From contig DASSSY010000003.1 of the NCBI GenBank assembly GCA_035708205.1, forward strand, positions 124,001-188,000: a DNA stretch of 64,000 nt. The letters run 5' to 3'. The notes beneath the pieces were generated by a model. It was not told where the DNA came from. It saw only the letters and a list, made by a program, of their open reading frames with translations, and ran no database searches. This DNA comes from DASSSY01 sp035708205. Lineage in GTDB: Bacteria; Bacteroidota; Bacteroidia; Chitinophagales; Chitinophagaceae. The position numbers and the translations under genes were made by a program. The stretch's first letter is position 1. Each line of letters opens with the position of its first letter. This document shows positions 51,123-60,353 of the stretch, piece after piece.

Positions 51123-52394
51123 ATGAAAAAAATTCTGCTCTCCGCCTGCCTTTCAGGCTTTATGATAACCGCATTCGGCCAGGCAGCCGTTACCGATACC
51201 GTCAGTACCGGTGCCCAATACAGTAATCAGGTCTGGTATAGCCTTTCTTCCGGCCAGAAGACCGGTATTTCAGCCGGCGCCTGGGATATTGCTTTTCCTA
51301 CCAATAACCGTTCCGTAGCCGTAAGGATCAATGACGGCAGCGGTACCCATTTATGGAAATATCCCGGTGGTGACCAGACTTCATGGGCAACCCTGGATAC
51401 AGCCGGTATGAACAGCTGGAAAGAATGTTACAATTCTGAATCAGGCTGGGACTTCGGCGCTTTTAACGACAATCCGTCTTCCGCACAATTTAATTACGGC
51501 TGGGGCACTTATGATATATCCGATCATCACATCAGGGCCAACTCGGCATTTGTTATCCAGCTTACGGACGGCAGCTTCAGGAAGATCATGATCGAAGACC
51601 TGGATGCCGTTGCCGGTATTTACTATTTCAAATATGCGCATCTGGACGGCAGCAATGAAGTCATCGATACGCTGAACTTAGCGGATTTCAGCGGTAAGAA
51701 CTTTGCCTATTATTCCCTGCAAACCAACCAGGAGCTTGACCCAGAGCCTGCTAAAACCGACTGGGACCTGTTATTCAGCCAATACACCTCTATGATCCCC
51801 GCAGGACCGGACACAATACCCTACGTGGTTACAGGTGTGGTTAGCAACATCAACGAAGGAATTGCTAAAGTAGAAGGCGTGAATGTCAATTCCTATGATA
51901 GTTATCAGGGCCAGGCATTAGACAGTGCCAAAAACGTTATCGGGTATGACTGGAAATCTTACGATATGAACAGCGGCGCTTACCAGGTAGCGGATTCTAC
52001 CTTGTTCTTTATTCAGGACAAGAGCGGAAACATCTGGAAAATCGTGTTTACCGGATTTGGCGGCTCTGCGAACGGGAACTTTATTTTCAGTAAAGAAAAA
52101 CTGGCTACAGCTTCTATTCATGCGCAATCCGCCATAACTGCTTCCATGGCTGTTTATCCCAATCCTGCCATTAACGGCTACTTTACGGTGGCTTACCAGT
52201 TAAACGGGAAAACGCTTCCGGTAACCTTACAGGTTGCTGATCTGTCCGGACGGGTCGTTTACCGCCGCCATGCGAATGCCCGCCCAGGTATGGACCAGCA
52301 AACCATTCAAACCCGAAACTGGGCCCCAGGCGCTTATTTCCTTACCCTTCAGGTAGCAGGTGAAAGGACCACCCAGAAGATTATCATTCGCTAA
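51123..52394 (+). CDS. HmuY-like heme-binding protein with T9SS sorting domain
   Basis: First gene of the heme operon, 423 residues. Signal peptide (LLSACLSGFMITAFGQ); a HmuY-like beta-rich part (about 20-330) with WYSLSSGQKTGISAGAWDIAF, KTDWDLLFSQYTSMIP and VIGYDWKSYDMNSGAYQV; then a type A T9SS sorting domain (MAVYPNPAINGYFTVAYQL ... WAPGAYFLTLQVAG). The DWDLLFSQYT and VIGYDWK segments are plainly related to the lipoprotein encoded at 55704, so the two are paralogues. Known HmuY proteins take heme from host proteins and pass it to a TonB receptor. The T9SS tail predicts full export or surface attachment. The start at 51123 follows the promoter element. Confidence 0.85.
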   Translation: MKKILLSACLSGFMITAFGQAAVTDTVSTGAQYSNQVWYSLSSGQKTGISAGAWDIAFPTNNRSVAVRINDGSGTHLWKYPGGDQTSWATLDTAGMNSWKECYNSESGWDFGAFNDNPSSAQFNYGWGTYDISDHHIRANSAFVIQLTDGSFRKIMIEDLDAVAGIYYFKYAHLDGSNEVIDTLNLADFSGKNFAYYSLQTNQELDPEPAKTDWDLLFSQYTSMIPAGPDTIPYVVTGVVSNINEGIAKVEGVNVNSYDSYQGQALDSAKNVIGYDWKSYDMNSGAYQVADSTLFFIQDKSGNIWKIVFTGFGGSANGNFIFSKEKLATASIHAQSAITASMAVYPNPAINGYFTVAYQLNGKTLPVTLQVADLSGRVVYRRHANARPGMDQQTIQTRNWAPGAYFLTLQVAGERTTQKIIIR

Positions 52395-52413
52395 TATTCA
52401 AAAACTAATTAAA

Positions 52414-53346
52414 ATGGAAAATACGATGTTAGAAATGGAAACGCTCAAAAGGCAGGCAACATTTCCCGGAACAGAAAGCCGCAGGGAATCGGAAAAGAAC
52501 CTGATCAAATCTATGGCCGGATGCTACCAGGTTACCTTTAAATTCGGGGAGACCTTTGCCCCGGATCCCGATTATAAATACCATGACCGAAAGCTTGAAA
52601 CAGCTACGGAATATATTTTTATCCTCGAAGAAACGGACAAAAAGATTTCTCTACAGCATATTCTATTTACCGGGGAAGATACGGTCATCAAGCACTGGCG
52701 CCAGGACTGGATCTATGAAAATGAGGAGTTTTTTTCCTATGTCAAGAACAATGAATGGAAGAAAACCTTCCTAAGACCGGAACAGGCAAAAGGAACCTGG
52801 ACACAAAAGGTTTACCAGGTGGATGATTGTCCCCGTTACGAAGGCTACGGCACCTGGGTGCATGTGGATGGCCGCCATTTCTGGGAAAGCGCTGCGGATG
52901 CGCCGCTTCCGCGACGGGAAATTACCAAACGCCGGGATTATAATGTACTGAGAAGAAACAGCCATATCGAAATATTTCCTGATGGCAGCTGGCAATTGGA
53001 ACAGGACAATCTTAAGATCATCCGTAACGATGAAGGAAAAGATACGCTGCTTTGCATGGAAAAGGGCCTGGAAACCTTTATCCCAGGCAATTATGATGCA
53101 GCCGCCGCCACCCAATGGTGGAAAAATAATAAGGAATTTTGGGCCGATGTCCGTCAGTGCTGGGCTGATTTCATGGCGGCCAACGACCGGCTTAAGGTTC
53201 GTGTAAAAGTTGGCGATGACCTGTTGTTCATGGCTTTATTCAATCTGGGAGAGGAATTTGCCGCTCCCTCATCCTATGACCGCCAAAAAGCGATAACGGC
53301 TATCCGCAAAACTTTTGGGGTCCACGTAGAGGACTTTAAAGCCTGA
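52414..53346 (+). CDS. DUF6607 family protein
   Basis: 310 residues, no signal peptide seen, so probably cytoplasmic from this start (ATG 52414, 19 bases after the previous stop; in-frame codons upstream lie in the T9SS gene). It is rich in Trp, Tyr, His and charged residues: SMAGCYQVTFKFGETFAP, HILFTGEDTVIKHWRQDW, YEGYGTWVHVDGRHFWES, RREITKRRDYNVLRRNSH. This pattern is that of DUF6607, a Bacteroidota family whose members I associate with iron/heme loci. The conserved His/Trp-rich core could bind heme or tetrapyrrole (inference). Place in the operon, between hemophore and receptor, supports a heme-handling role. Confidence 0.75.
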   Translation: MENTMLEMETLKRQATFPGTESRRESEKNLIKSMAGCYQVTFKFGETFAPDPDYKYHDRKLETATEYIFILEETDKKISLQHILFTGEDTVIKHWRQDWIYENEEFFSYVKNNEWKKTFLRPEQAKGTWTQKVYQVDDCPRYEGYGTWVHVDGRHFWESAADAPLPRREITKRRDYNVLRRNSHIEIFPDGSWQLEQDNLKIIRNDEGKDTLLCMEKGLETFIPGNYDAAAATQWWKNNKEFWADVRQCWADFMAANDRLKVRVKVGDDLLFMALFNLGEEFAAPSSYDRQKAITAIRKTFGVHVEDFKA

Positions 53347-53412
53347 TCCATTTTTTTATCATAAAAGCTTGCAGGCAGTAATGTCTGCAGGTTTTGATTG
53401 CTTGTGTTCTCC

Positions 53413-55707
53413 ATGCGTAGATATTTTCCTTCTAAAACAAACTGCTTTGGCTTCTTGCTGGCCGTTGGTTTCCAATTAACGGCAACAGGACAGGAGCTGC
53501 ATATTTACTCGGCAGAGGCTGCCGGGCCGGCGGAGGGCGTGCGGGTATTTTATCATACGGCCACCTCACCGGAAGAAAATTACCTGACCAGCAACGGTAA
53601 AGGCCTGGTCTCTTTTTCCGGGCGGCAGGTTTCCTACCCGCTCTATATCCGTATCACCGGCCCGCAATATCAGGAGCTGCGCGACACCCTGGAAGCACCG
53701 AATGATAAGACCTATCATTTGCAGGTGGCGCAAAACCAGCTGAACGAGATCGTGGTCACCGGCCAGTATGTGCCCGGAAGCTCCGATAAGTCCGTCCATG
53801 TCGTGAAAGTCATTAACCGTGCGGAAATAGAAAAGATGGCAGCTCAAAACCTCAGGGATGTCCTGAGCTGCTCCATGAATATCCGCCTGAGCCAGGACAA
53901 TATCCTGGGCAGCAGCCTGAGCTTCCAGGGTATTGCAGGCCGGGATGTAAAGATACTGATTGACGGTGTACCCGTTATCGGCCGGCAGAACGGCAATATC
54001 GACCTATCACAGATCAACATGAATAACGTGGACCGCATCGAGGTTGTGGAGGGGCCGCTTTCCGTAAATTATGGCACTGACGCCCTTGCCGGAACCATCA
54101 ATATCATTACGGATAAAAAGCAAAAGAGTGTCTATATTGCCCACGGGGACCTGTATTATGAAAGCAACGGTAACTACAATGCTTCCGTCAAAACGGGCTA
54201 TCAGAAAAACAAGAATACCGTTCAGCTAACGCTTGGAAGAAACTATTTTGACGGCTGGAAACAGGGAGAAAAGCCATTCACTTACCACAGCAAGCTTCAC
54301 AGCGACAGTGGCCGGGCGCAATCCTGGAAGCCTAAGGAGCAATACTTCGGGAGCTTTTTATATGCCCGCAAGGTAAAAGATCTGACGGTACGCTTCAGCT
54401 CCCGCCTGTTTAACGAGAATATCGTGAACTTAGGCTATCCCCGCCCTCCTTACGGCGAAACGGCGCTGGATGACAATTACCGTACCTTCAGGAACACAAA
54501 TGTCCTGAGCTTAGACGGCAAGCTAAACGAACATTATCGTGCTGATCTTATCCTGAGCTATAATTATTATAAACGGGTTAAAAATACTTTTATTAAAGAC
54601 CTGACAACCTTAAATCAGGAACTGACCTCTGCCAATGGCGACCAGGACACAAGTGTTTTTCGCACGTGGATATTCCGGGGCGACATCGCTTCAACCAAAG
54701 ATGGGAAATTCAATTATGAAGGGGGCTTTGACCTGGAATATGAAAGCGATCACGGCCGGCAGATCGAAGGCCTTGAGCAGAATATCGGTGATTACGCGCT
54801 TTTCGGCACCGTGGAATACAACCCTGCCGGCGGCCTTACCATTAAGCCGGGATTACGTGCAGCCTACAATACGCGTTTTAAGGCGCCCCTTATTCCATCT
54901 TTGAACTTGCGTTACGCTATCCCGCTTTCCGCCGGAAGCGCAAGCCGGCAGGTCATCCTGCGGAGCTCTTACGCCAAAGGCTTCCGGGCGCCATCGTTAA
55001 AGGAGCTTTATTTTGATTTTGTGGATGTCAATCATGACATTCACGGAAACCAAAACCTGAAAGCGGAATACTCCGACAACTTTATCTTTAACGTAGTTTA
55101 CGGGAATTACGGAAGCAAAAGCGGCCTTAAGTTAGAGTGGAATAACTTCTATAATAAGATCAGCAACCTGATCGTCCTGGCACAATTATCACCAACCTCT
55201 GCGGAATATACTTATGGCAACCTGGGGCATTTTCAAACCTACGGCAGCACCCTGACCGCAAAAGCAACCATAGGCGCGTTGTGCGTTTCCGCCGGAGGAG
55301 GCCTAACGACACAATACAACCAGCTTTATGATGAGGCGCCGGGCACAAAGCAATACACTTTCTCTCCCGAAATGACGGGGAGTGTCCTGTATGACTGGGA
55401 ACAAACGGGATTGTCCTTCTCTCTTTTCTATAAATATACGGGAAAAGAGCCGGGCTATTATATGGACGCGAACGGAAACGTCCTGCAAAGCACGGTTCAA
55501 AGCTACCAGATGGCGGACGTGTCCGTGTCCAGATCATTTTGGGATAACCGGCTGAAAATTACTGCCGGAAGCAAAAACCTGTTTGATGTGACCAACATTA
55601 CCGGCAACATCAGCTCTGACCCGCATTCTTCAGGAGCGACCTCTGCACCCTTAAGCACAGGCAGGACATATTTCCTGGCGGCTTCCATAAACCTAAATTA
55701 TAAATGA
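53413..55707 (+). CDS. TonB-dependent heme receptor (HmuR-like)
   Basis: Outer-membrane transporter of 764 residues. After a signal peptide (FGFLLAVGFQLTATGQ) comes a short carboxypeptidase-like domain, then a TonB box region NEIVVTGQYVPG, a plug (AAQNLRDVLSCSMNIRLSQD, SFQGIAGRDVKILIDGVPVI, VDRIEVVEGPLSVNYGTDAL) and the barrel. The heme-receptor FRAP/NPNL-type motif is visible as GFRAPSLKELYFDFVDVNHD followed by GNQNLKAE. It ends in an aromatic-containing strand (INLNYK). I start at ATG 53413. A weak hairpin (CTTGCAG/CTGCAGG, 53367-53390) lies just before the gene. HmuY-like genes flank it. Confidence 0.9.
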   Translation: MRRYFPSKTNCFGFLLAVGFQLTATGQELHIYSAEAAGPAEGVRVFYHTATSPEENYLTSNGKGLVSFSGRQVSYPLYIRITGPQYQELRDTLEAPNDKTYHLQVAQNQLNEIVVTGQYVPGSSDKSVHVVKVINRAEIEKMAAQNLRDVLSCSMNIRLSQDNILGSSLSFQGIAGRDVKILIDGVPVIGRQNGNIDLSQINMNNVDRIEVVEGPLSVNYGTDALAGTINIITDKKQKSVYIAHGDLYYESNGNYNASVKTGYQKNKNTVQLTLGRNYFDGWKQGEKPFTYHSKLHSDSGRAQSWKPKEQYFGSFLYARKVKDLTVRFSSRLFNENIVNLGYPRPPYGETALDDNYRTFRNTNVLSLDGKLNEHYRADLILSYNYYKRVKNTFIKDLTTLNQELTSANGDQDTSVFRTWIFRGDIASTKDGKFNYEGGFDLEYESDHGRQIEGLEQNIGDYALFGTVEYNPAGGLTIKPGLRAAYNTRFKAPLIPSLNLRYAIPLSAGSASRQVILRSSYAKGFRAPSLKELYFDFVDVNHDIHGNQNLKAEYSDNFIFNVVYGNYGSKSGLKLEWNNFYNKISNLIVLAQLSPTSAEYTYGNLGHFQTYGSTLTAKATIGALCVSAGGGLTTQYNQLYDEAPGTKQYTFSPEMTGSVLYDWEQTGLSFSLFYKYTGKEPGYYMDANGNVLQSTVQSYQMADVSVSRSFWDNRLKITAGSKNLFDVTNITGNISSDPHSSGATSAPLSTGRTYFLAASINLNYK

Positions 55708-56672
55708 TGAAAAACCTTTTATTGCTGTTAATATTGCCTGGCTTTTTCCTGGCCGCCTGCTCACCGGAAGAGCTCCCCGCTCCTAAGCACGAACAGGGCG
55801 CCGCACTGGTCAATGATGCGGCTATGGGAGAAAATTACGAATACCAGGTTTTTTATGGTTTAAGGCAGAATGCGGTCATTGCCAAAAACCTGAAAACGGA
55901 TTGGGATATCGCCTTTGAAAACGGCGATGAAGGCTTTCATGTTATTCTGAACAGTTCAAAATTTATGGCCGCGTTCAACACGCATAAGGCCCAAATGCAG
56001 GCCATAACAGATACTTCAGGCTTCGGAAAAGGCCTGAAGTATGATAAATCTGACGGCGATCCGGATTCTACGGCTATCGGTGACTGGCGCCCCGAAAAGC
56101 CGGTATATCTTATTGAACGGGGTACGGATGGCAATGCCCATCCCATCGGTTTCGTCAAATTACAAATTAATGCCGTTGATGCAAACGGTTATGACATATC
56201 TTTCCAAAGCCTTTCGGGAGGCCCGGAGATCCATGCCCGCATCGCCAAAAAAGAGGGCTATACTTACACCTACTTTTCTTTTGATGACAACGGGAAAACA
56301 GTTTCCGTAGCGCCCCCGGATAATGAATGGGACCTGTGCTTTACACAATATACCGTGAAGATCCCCATTCCGTATTTAGTAACGGGCGTATTGCTCAATC
56401 CCCGGCAAACCGCCGCGGTCATGGATTCCATGATCTCTTTCGATAAGATAGACCTGGCCTATGCCCAACGGAAAACATTTTCCGGTTCGGAAGACGTGAT
56501 CGGCTACGATTGGAAAACTTATGATTTTGATGCCGGGTCCTACACCGTTGATGCCAATATGAATTACATTATTCAAACGCAGGACGGCGCTTTTTACAAA
56601 TTGCATTTTATTGATTTCTACAATAGCCAGGGCGTCAAGGGATACCCGAAATGGGAATTTAGTCAACTTTAA
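55704..56672 (+). CDS. hmuY: HmuY-like heme-binding lipoprotein
   Basis: 322 residues with a lipoprotein signal (FFLAACSPEE, Cys near residue 19). The HmuY-like body shows GENYEYQVFYGLRQNAVIAK, KTDWDIAFENGDEGFHVILN, NEWDLCFTQYTVKIPIPYLV and VIGYDWKTYDFDAGSYTV. The last segment matches the T9SS HmuY-like protein at 51123 almost residue by residue. The start (ATG 55704, or 55707) overlaps the receptor stop, so translation is coupled. Known relatives extract heme and hand it to the cognate receptor; here it would be the surface-anchored partner. Confidence 0.88.
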   Translation: MMKNLLLLLILPGFFLAACSPEELPAPKHEQGAALVNDAAMGENYEYQVFYGLRQNAVIAKNLKTDWDIAFENGDEGFHVILNSSKFMAAFNTHKAQMQAITDTSGFGKGLKYDKSDGDPDSTAIGDWRPEKPVYLIERGTDGNAHPIGFVKLQINAVDANGYDISFQSLSGGPEIHARIAKKEGYTYTYFSFDDNGKTVSVAPPDNEWDLCFTQYTVKIPIPYLVTGVLLNPRQTAAVMDSMISFDKIDLAYAQRKTFSGSEDVIGYDWKTYDFDAGSYTVDANMNYIIQTQDGAFYKLHFIDFYNSQGVKGYPKWEFSQL

Positions 56673-56695
56673 AAAACAACAAAAACAAACAACCA

Positions 56696-57565
56696 ATGAA
56701 AAAAATCAGCAGCATAATGGCCATCGCCCTTTTTGTGCCCACTTTATTCTCCTGTAATAACGCCACAGATAAAAAGAACGGTAACGATACTTCCCCCAAA
56801 GAAAGGATCGTGTCGTTGAATGGCGCGGTTACCGAGATCATCAGCGACCTGGGACATGAAAAAGAATTAGTCGGCCGGGACATAACCAGCACTTATCCTG
56901 AATGGGTCAAAGATTCCGTCAAAGATTTAGGGCATGTCCGTTCCATTTCCATTGAATCCGTTTTAGCGCTGAACCCCACACTTATCCTGGCTTCCGATAA
57001 GGATTTACCGCCTGCGATCGACGAAAAGCTGAAAAGCTCTGGCATTAAATTCAAAGTGTTCCACCAGGATTTTTCAGTGGACGGTACCAAACAGCTGATC
57101 GGGGAAGTGGCACAGTTCATCGGCGATGATAGCGCCCAAAACCTCCAAACAAAAATCGATTCGGAATTGAGCAAAGTCCGGACCTTTTCAACAAAACCGA
57201 AGGTATTGTTCATTTATGCCAGAGGTGCGGGCACCATGATGGTGGCCGGTGCCAACACACCCATGGAGAGCATGATTAGCCTGGCCGGCGGCGAAAATGC
57301 CGCAGTAGGCATTACCGATTTCAAACCCTTAACACCGGAAGCCCTGGTCAACAGCAACCCGGACGTCATCCTGCTTTTTGACAGCGGCCTGCAAAGCCTG
57401 GGCGGCATTGACGGGCTGCTGAAGGTTCCGGGAGTGGCACAAACCGCCGCCGGGAAAAACAAAGCGGTGATTACCATGGACGGCGGTCTGCTGGCCGACT
57501 TCGGCCCGCGCCTTGGCGAAGCTGCGGTTACCTTAAACAGCTTGCTGGCAAAATATGCGCAATAA
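56696..57565 (+). CDS. hmuT: Heme ABC transporter, substrate-binding lipoprotein HmuT
   Basis: Periplasmic binding protein of the TroA/BtuF-like class III fold. Lipobox TLFSCN (Cys near residue 20). Two lobes joined by a long helix: N-lobe RIVSLNGAVTEIISDLGHEK and RDITSTYPEWVKDSVKDLGH, then SIESVLALNPTLILASD; C-lobe KVLFIYARGAGTMMVAGANT and GGENAAVGITDFKPLTPEAL. The order and the RGAGTM segment are typical of heme-binding HmuT/HutB. 289 residues. Its end overlaps the permease start by 11 bases. Confidence 0.9.
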   Translation: MKKISSIMAIALFVPTLFSCNNATDKKNGNDTSPKERIVSLNGAVTEIISDLGHEKELVGRDITSTYPEWVKDSVKDLGHVRSISIESVLALNPTLILASDKDLPPAIDEKLKSSGIKFKVFHQDFSVDGTKQLIGEVAQFIGDDSAQNLQTKIDSELSKVRTFSTKPKVLFIYARGAGTMMVAGANTPMESMISLAGGENAAVGITDFKPLTPEALVNSNPDVILLFDSGLQSLGGIDGLLKVPGVAQTAAGKNKAVITMDGGLLADFGPRLGEAAVTLNSLLAKYAQ

Positions 57566-58589
57566 ACTGACCATTTACCTATTATCAGGGGGATTAGCGC
57601 TATTACTCTTAGCGCTAATTTCTTTGTATTCAGGGGTCTACCGGTTTTCAGACGCCTCTGTCTGGAAAATACTGATGCAAGGCCTCAGCAATCCTGCCGC
57701 CATTGCTCCGGGTGATCATTATGTCCTGTTCAGCCTTCGGCTGCCCCGTATGGTCATGGCGATGCTGATCGGCAGTGCGCTGGCGGTTTCCGGCACCTGC
57801 CTCCAGGGCATGTTCAAAAACCCTCTGGCCACACCGTCTCTGGTCGGGATCACTTCCGGGGCTTCCCTGTTCGCAGCGCTCGCCATTGTTCTCGGGGCGG
57901 GGCTCAAAGCTTTCCTGCCCGAAATGCTGCAATATTCATTGATCAGCATCATGGCCTTTTTAGGTGCCATCCTGACCATGACGTTAGTATATCGCATTTC
58001 CAATACCAACGGCAAAACCAATATTGTCATCATGCTCCTGGCGGGTGTCGCCATTTCAGCTTTAGCCGGCGCGGTTACCGGATTTTTAACCTACCTGACC
58101 AGGGAAGAGCAATTGCGGGATCTGGCCTTCTGGACATTAGGCAGCCTTGGCGGCGCCAGCTGGGTGAAGAATGGTATTCTGACCGTTGTGGTGACGGTTT
58201 CTTTTGTGCTGCTCATCAATAAAGGCAAAGCCCTGAATGCCATGATGCTGGGTGAAAAGGACGCGGCGCACCTAGGTATCCCGGTTGAAAAGCTGAAAAA
58301 GCAAATTGTTATCCTGGCCGCCCTGATGGTCGGCACCTGCGTGGCCTTTGCCGGCGCCATCGGCTTCATCGGATTGATTGTCCCTTATATTTTAAGGCTG
58401 ATCTTTAAATCGGATTATCGTATAATTTTGCCTTTATCGGCAATTTTGGGCAGTATCTTGCTGCTTTGCGCCGATACGGTCAGCCGAACCATTGTTCCGC
58501 CGGCAGAGATACCGATCGGTATCCTGACGGCATTCATGGGCGCCCCGGTGTTCATTGCCATCCTGGTTCGGTTTAAAAAGTCTATGTAA
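57555..58589 (+). CDS. hmuU: Heme ABC transporter permease HmuU (FecCD family)
   Basis: Inner-membrane permease with about ten hydrophobic helices in 344 residues. Family signatures: RLPRMVMAMLIGSALAVSG, LQGMFKNPLATPSLVGITSG, GAVTGFLTYLTREEQL, FWTLGSLGGASW, and the ATPase-coupling loop ALNAMMLGEKDAAHLGIPVE, then GAIGFIGLIVPYILRLIF and PPAEIPIGILTAFMGAPVFI. It pairs with HmuT before it and HmuV after it. Confidence 0.93.
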   Translation: MRNKLTIYLLSGGLALLLLALISLYSGVYRFSDASVWKILMQGLSNPAAIAPGDHYVLFSLRLPRMVMAMLIGSALAVSGTCLQGMFKNPLATPSLVGITSGASLFAALAIVLGAGLKAFLPEMLQYSLISIMAFLGAILTMTLVYRISNTNGKTNIVIMLLAGVAISALAGAVTGFLTYLTREEQLRDLAFWTLGSLGGASWVKNGILTVVVTVSFVLLINKGKALNAMMLGEKDAAHLGIPVEKLKKQIVILAALMVGTCVAFAGAIGFIGLIVPYILRLIFKSDYRIILPLSAILGSILLLCADTVSRTIVPPAEIPIGILTAFMGAPVFIAILVRFKKSM

Positions 58590-58596
58590 TTTGTTT

Positions 58597-59391
58597 ATGA
58601 TAAAGGCTCAGAATATTTCTTTTGCTCACCGGAAGTTCCGCATTTTAGACCAGGTGGACCTGTCGGTAGGAAATCATGAGCTGCTCGTCATCGTTGGCCC
58701 CAACGGCGCGGGAAAATCCACCCTGTTAAGCCTTTTAGCCAATGAGACGGAGAGCAATGAAGAAACTATTTTTTTTAAAGATAAGCGGTTCAGCGAATGG
58801 TCATCAAAAGCGCTGGCGGTTCATAAGGCAAAGTTTTCCCAGCAAAACAACGCCGACATCCCGCTACCGGCCAAAGATATTGTGCTGATGGGGCGTTATC
58901 CTTATTTTAATTCCAGCCCGGGAAGGGAAGACCTACAGGTCGTGGCCGATATGATGAAGGCAACGGAAGTGGCGCATCTGGCGGAACGCAATTATAACGC
59001 GCTTTCGGGCGGTGAGAAACAGCGGGTCCACCTGGCCCGTGTTCTGGCGCAGCTACAAAACGATATTGAACATAAGCTCGCCTTTTTTGATGAGCCTTTG
59101 AACAACCTGGACATTAAACATCAGTTCAATATCCTGAATACGATCAGGCAATTTACCCGAAAAGGAAATTCCGCTATCATAGTCCTGCATGACCTCAACC
59201 TGGCAGCCCAGTTCGCGGATAACGTCCTGCTGCTGAAAAACGGAAAAGTGGTGGCCCATGGCCGGCCGCAAGTCGTGTTTACCGAAGCCGTTATCCGGGA
59301 AACCTATAATTTCCCCTGCACCATTTGTCCCAACCCCATTACTAAAAACCCGATGATAATTTTTGGCATTCAAAGGAATTCAAATACTTAA
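58597..59391 (+). CDS. hmuV: Heme ABC transporter ATP-binding protein HmuV
   Basis: ATPase that powers heme import. 264 residues from ATG 58597, 7 bases after the permease stop (a longer in-frame start at 58555 would overlap the permease). Walker A GPNGAGKSTLLSLL, Q-loop KAKFSQQNNADIPL, ABC signature LSGGEKQRVHLARVLAQ, Walker B LAFFDEPLNNLDIKHQF and the switch histidine IIVLHDLNLAAQFADNV are all intact. The C-terminal tail (PCTICPNPITKNP) carries two Cys, an unusual but small feature. Confidence 0.93.
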   Translation: MIKAQNISFAHRKFRILDQVDLSVGNHELLVIVGPNGAGKSTLLSLLANETESNEETIFFKDKRFSEWSSKALAVHKAKFSQQNNADIPLPAKDIVLMGRYPYFNSSPGREDLQVVADMMKATEVAHLAERNYNALSGGEKQRVHLARVLAQLQNDIEHKLAFFDEPLNNLDIKHQFNILNTIRQFTRKGNSAIIVLHDLNLAAQFADNVLLLKNGKVVAHGRPQVVFTEAVIRETYNFPCTICPNPITKNPMIIFGIQRNSNT

Positions 59392-59415
59392 AGTCATTTT
59401 CAAAAAAATAAAGAC

Positions 59416-60300
59416 ATGAAGAAAGTCATTCTTTTCACCCTTGCGGCGCTGCTGCTTTCCGTTCCGTTTTCCCACGCACAGGAACTGAGGGCCTACCGGG
59501 TCTATAATGGAAAAGGTAAAGCCGTTTCGTTTGCTAAAATGATCAAAAAGCTCAGCAGGTATGACATTATCCTGTTCGGGGAGCTTCATAACAATTCCAT
59601 TAATCACTGGCTGGAGCTTAAAACCGCTGAGGCTTTATACCGGCAAACAGGCGGCAACCTTATGCTGGGAGCGGAAATGTTTGAAAGGGATAACCAGGAC
59701 GCCATCAACCGTTACCTGGACGGTCGTACGGACAGCCATCAATTGGCGGAAGAAGCCAGGCTGTGGCCAAATTTCAAAACGGATTATCAACCCTTGCTGG
59801 ATTTCACCCGGCAACATCATTTGCAATTTGTGGCGACCAATATTCCCCGGCGGTATGCGGCTATCGTGGCCAAATACGGCATGGATAGCCTGAACAAATT
59901 GCCCGATACCGAAAAAAAGTACATGGCCAGATTACCCGTTAAAGTAGATTTAGCCACGCCGGGATATAAGGAAATGGAAGCCCTGATGAAGGAGCATGCC
60001 GGCGACAAGGTGATGAATTTCATCAGCGCCCAGGCCGTAAAAGATGCGACCATGGCTGAGTCTATTGATAACAGCCGGAAAAAAGGCGTGGTATTCCTGC
60101 ACATCAACGGTAATTATCACAGCAAAGAACACGGCGGCATTTACTGGTACCTGGTGAAGGAAAAAAAATGGCTGCAGAGCCTGAAGGTGGCGGTCATCTC
60201 TGTTGACCTGTCGGACAGCGACCGGCTGACCCTACCTGGTGGCGCTCACCTGACCGAATTTAATATTGTTCTGCCTGAAAACATGACAGCCACCTATTAA
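59416..60300 (+). CDS. ChaN family (iron-regulated, heme-binding) exported protein
   Basis: 294 residues with a signal peptide (ILFTLAALLLSVPFSHAQ) and no lipobox. The ChaN/EreA-like fold signature is clear: YDIILFGELHNNSINHWLEL, LMLGAEMFERDNQDAINRYL, FVATNIPRRYAAIVAKYG and a late VVFLHINGNYHSKEHGGIYW. ChaN-type proteins dimerise around stacked hemes in known cases. Gene order right after hmuV and a gap of 24 bases make it the last member of the heme operon. Its exact step (periplasmic heme storage or transfer) is inferred. Confidence 0.88.
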   Translation: MKKVILFTLAALLLSVPFSHAQELRAYRVYNGKGKAVSFAKMIKKLSRYDIILFGELHNNSINHWLELKTAEALYRQTGGNLMLGAEMFERDNQDAINRYLDGRTDSHQLAEEARLWPNFKTDYQPLLDFTRQHHLQFVATNIPRRYAAIVAKYGMDSLNKLPDTEKKYMARLPVKVDLATPGYKEMEALMKEHAGDKVMNFISAQAVKDATMAESIDNSRKKGVVFLHINGNYHSKEHGGIYWYLVKEKKWLQSLKVAVISVDLSDSDRLTLPGGAHLTEFNIVLPENMTATY

Positions 60301-60313
60301 TTCTGAAAATCAG

Positions 60314-60343
60314 GGTCTCCTTGATAAGCATTAAGGGAGGACC
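60314..60343. terminator. Possible terminator between convergent genes
   Basis: GGTCTCCTT (60314-60322) can pair with AAGGGAGGACC (60333-60343) with small bulges. It lies between the end of the heme operon and a convergent minus-strand gene. T-rich sequence follows on the plus strand. Confidence 0.4.
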
Positions 60344-60353
60344 AATCATTCTT

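Noticed and set aside
53367..53390. Hairpin CTTGCAG/CTGCAGG before the heme receptor as a terminator
   Set aside because: The stem is only seven pairs including G-U, the loop is long and the T run short, and it would split an otherwise coherent operon.
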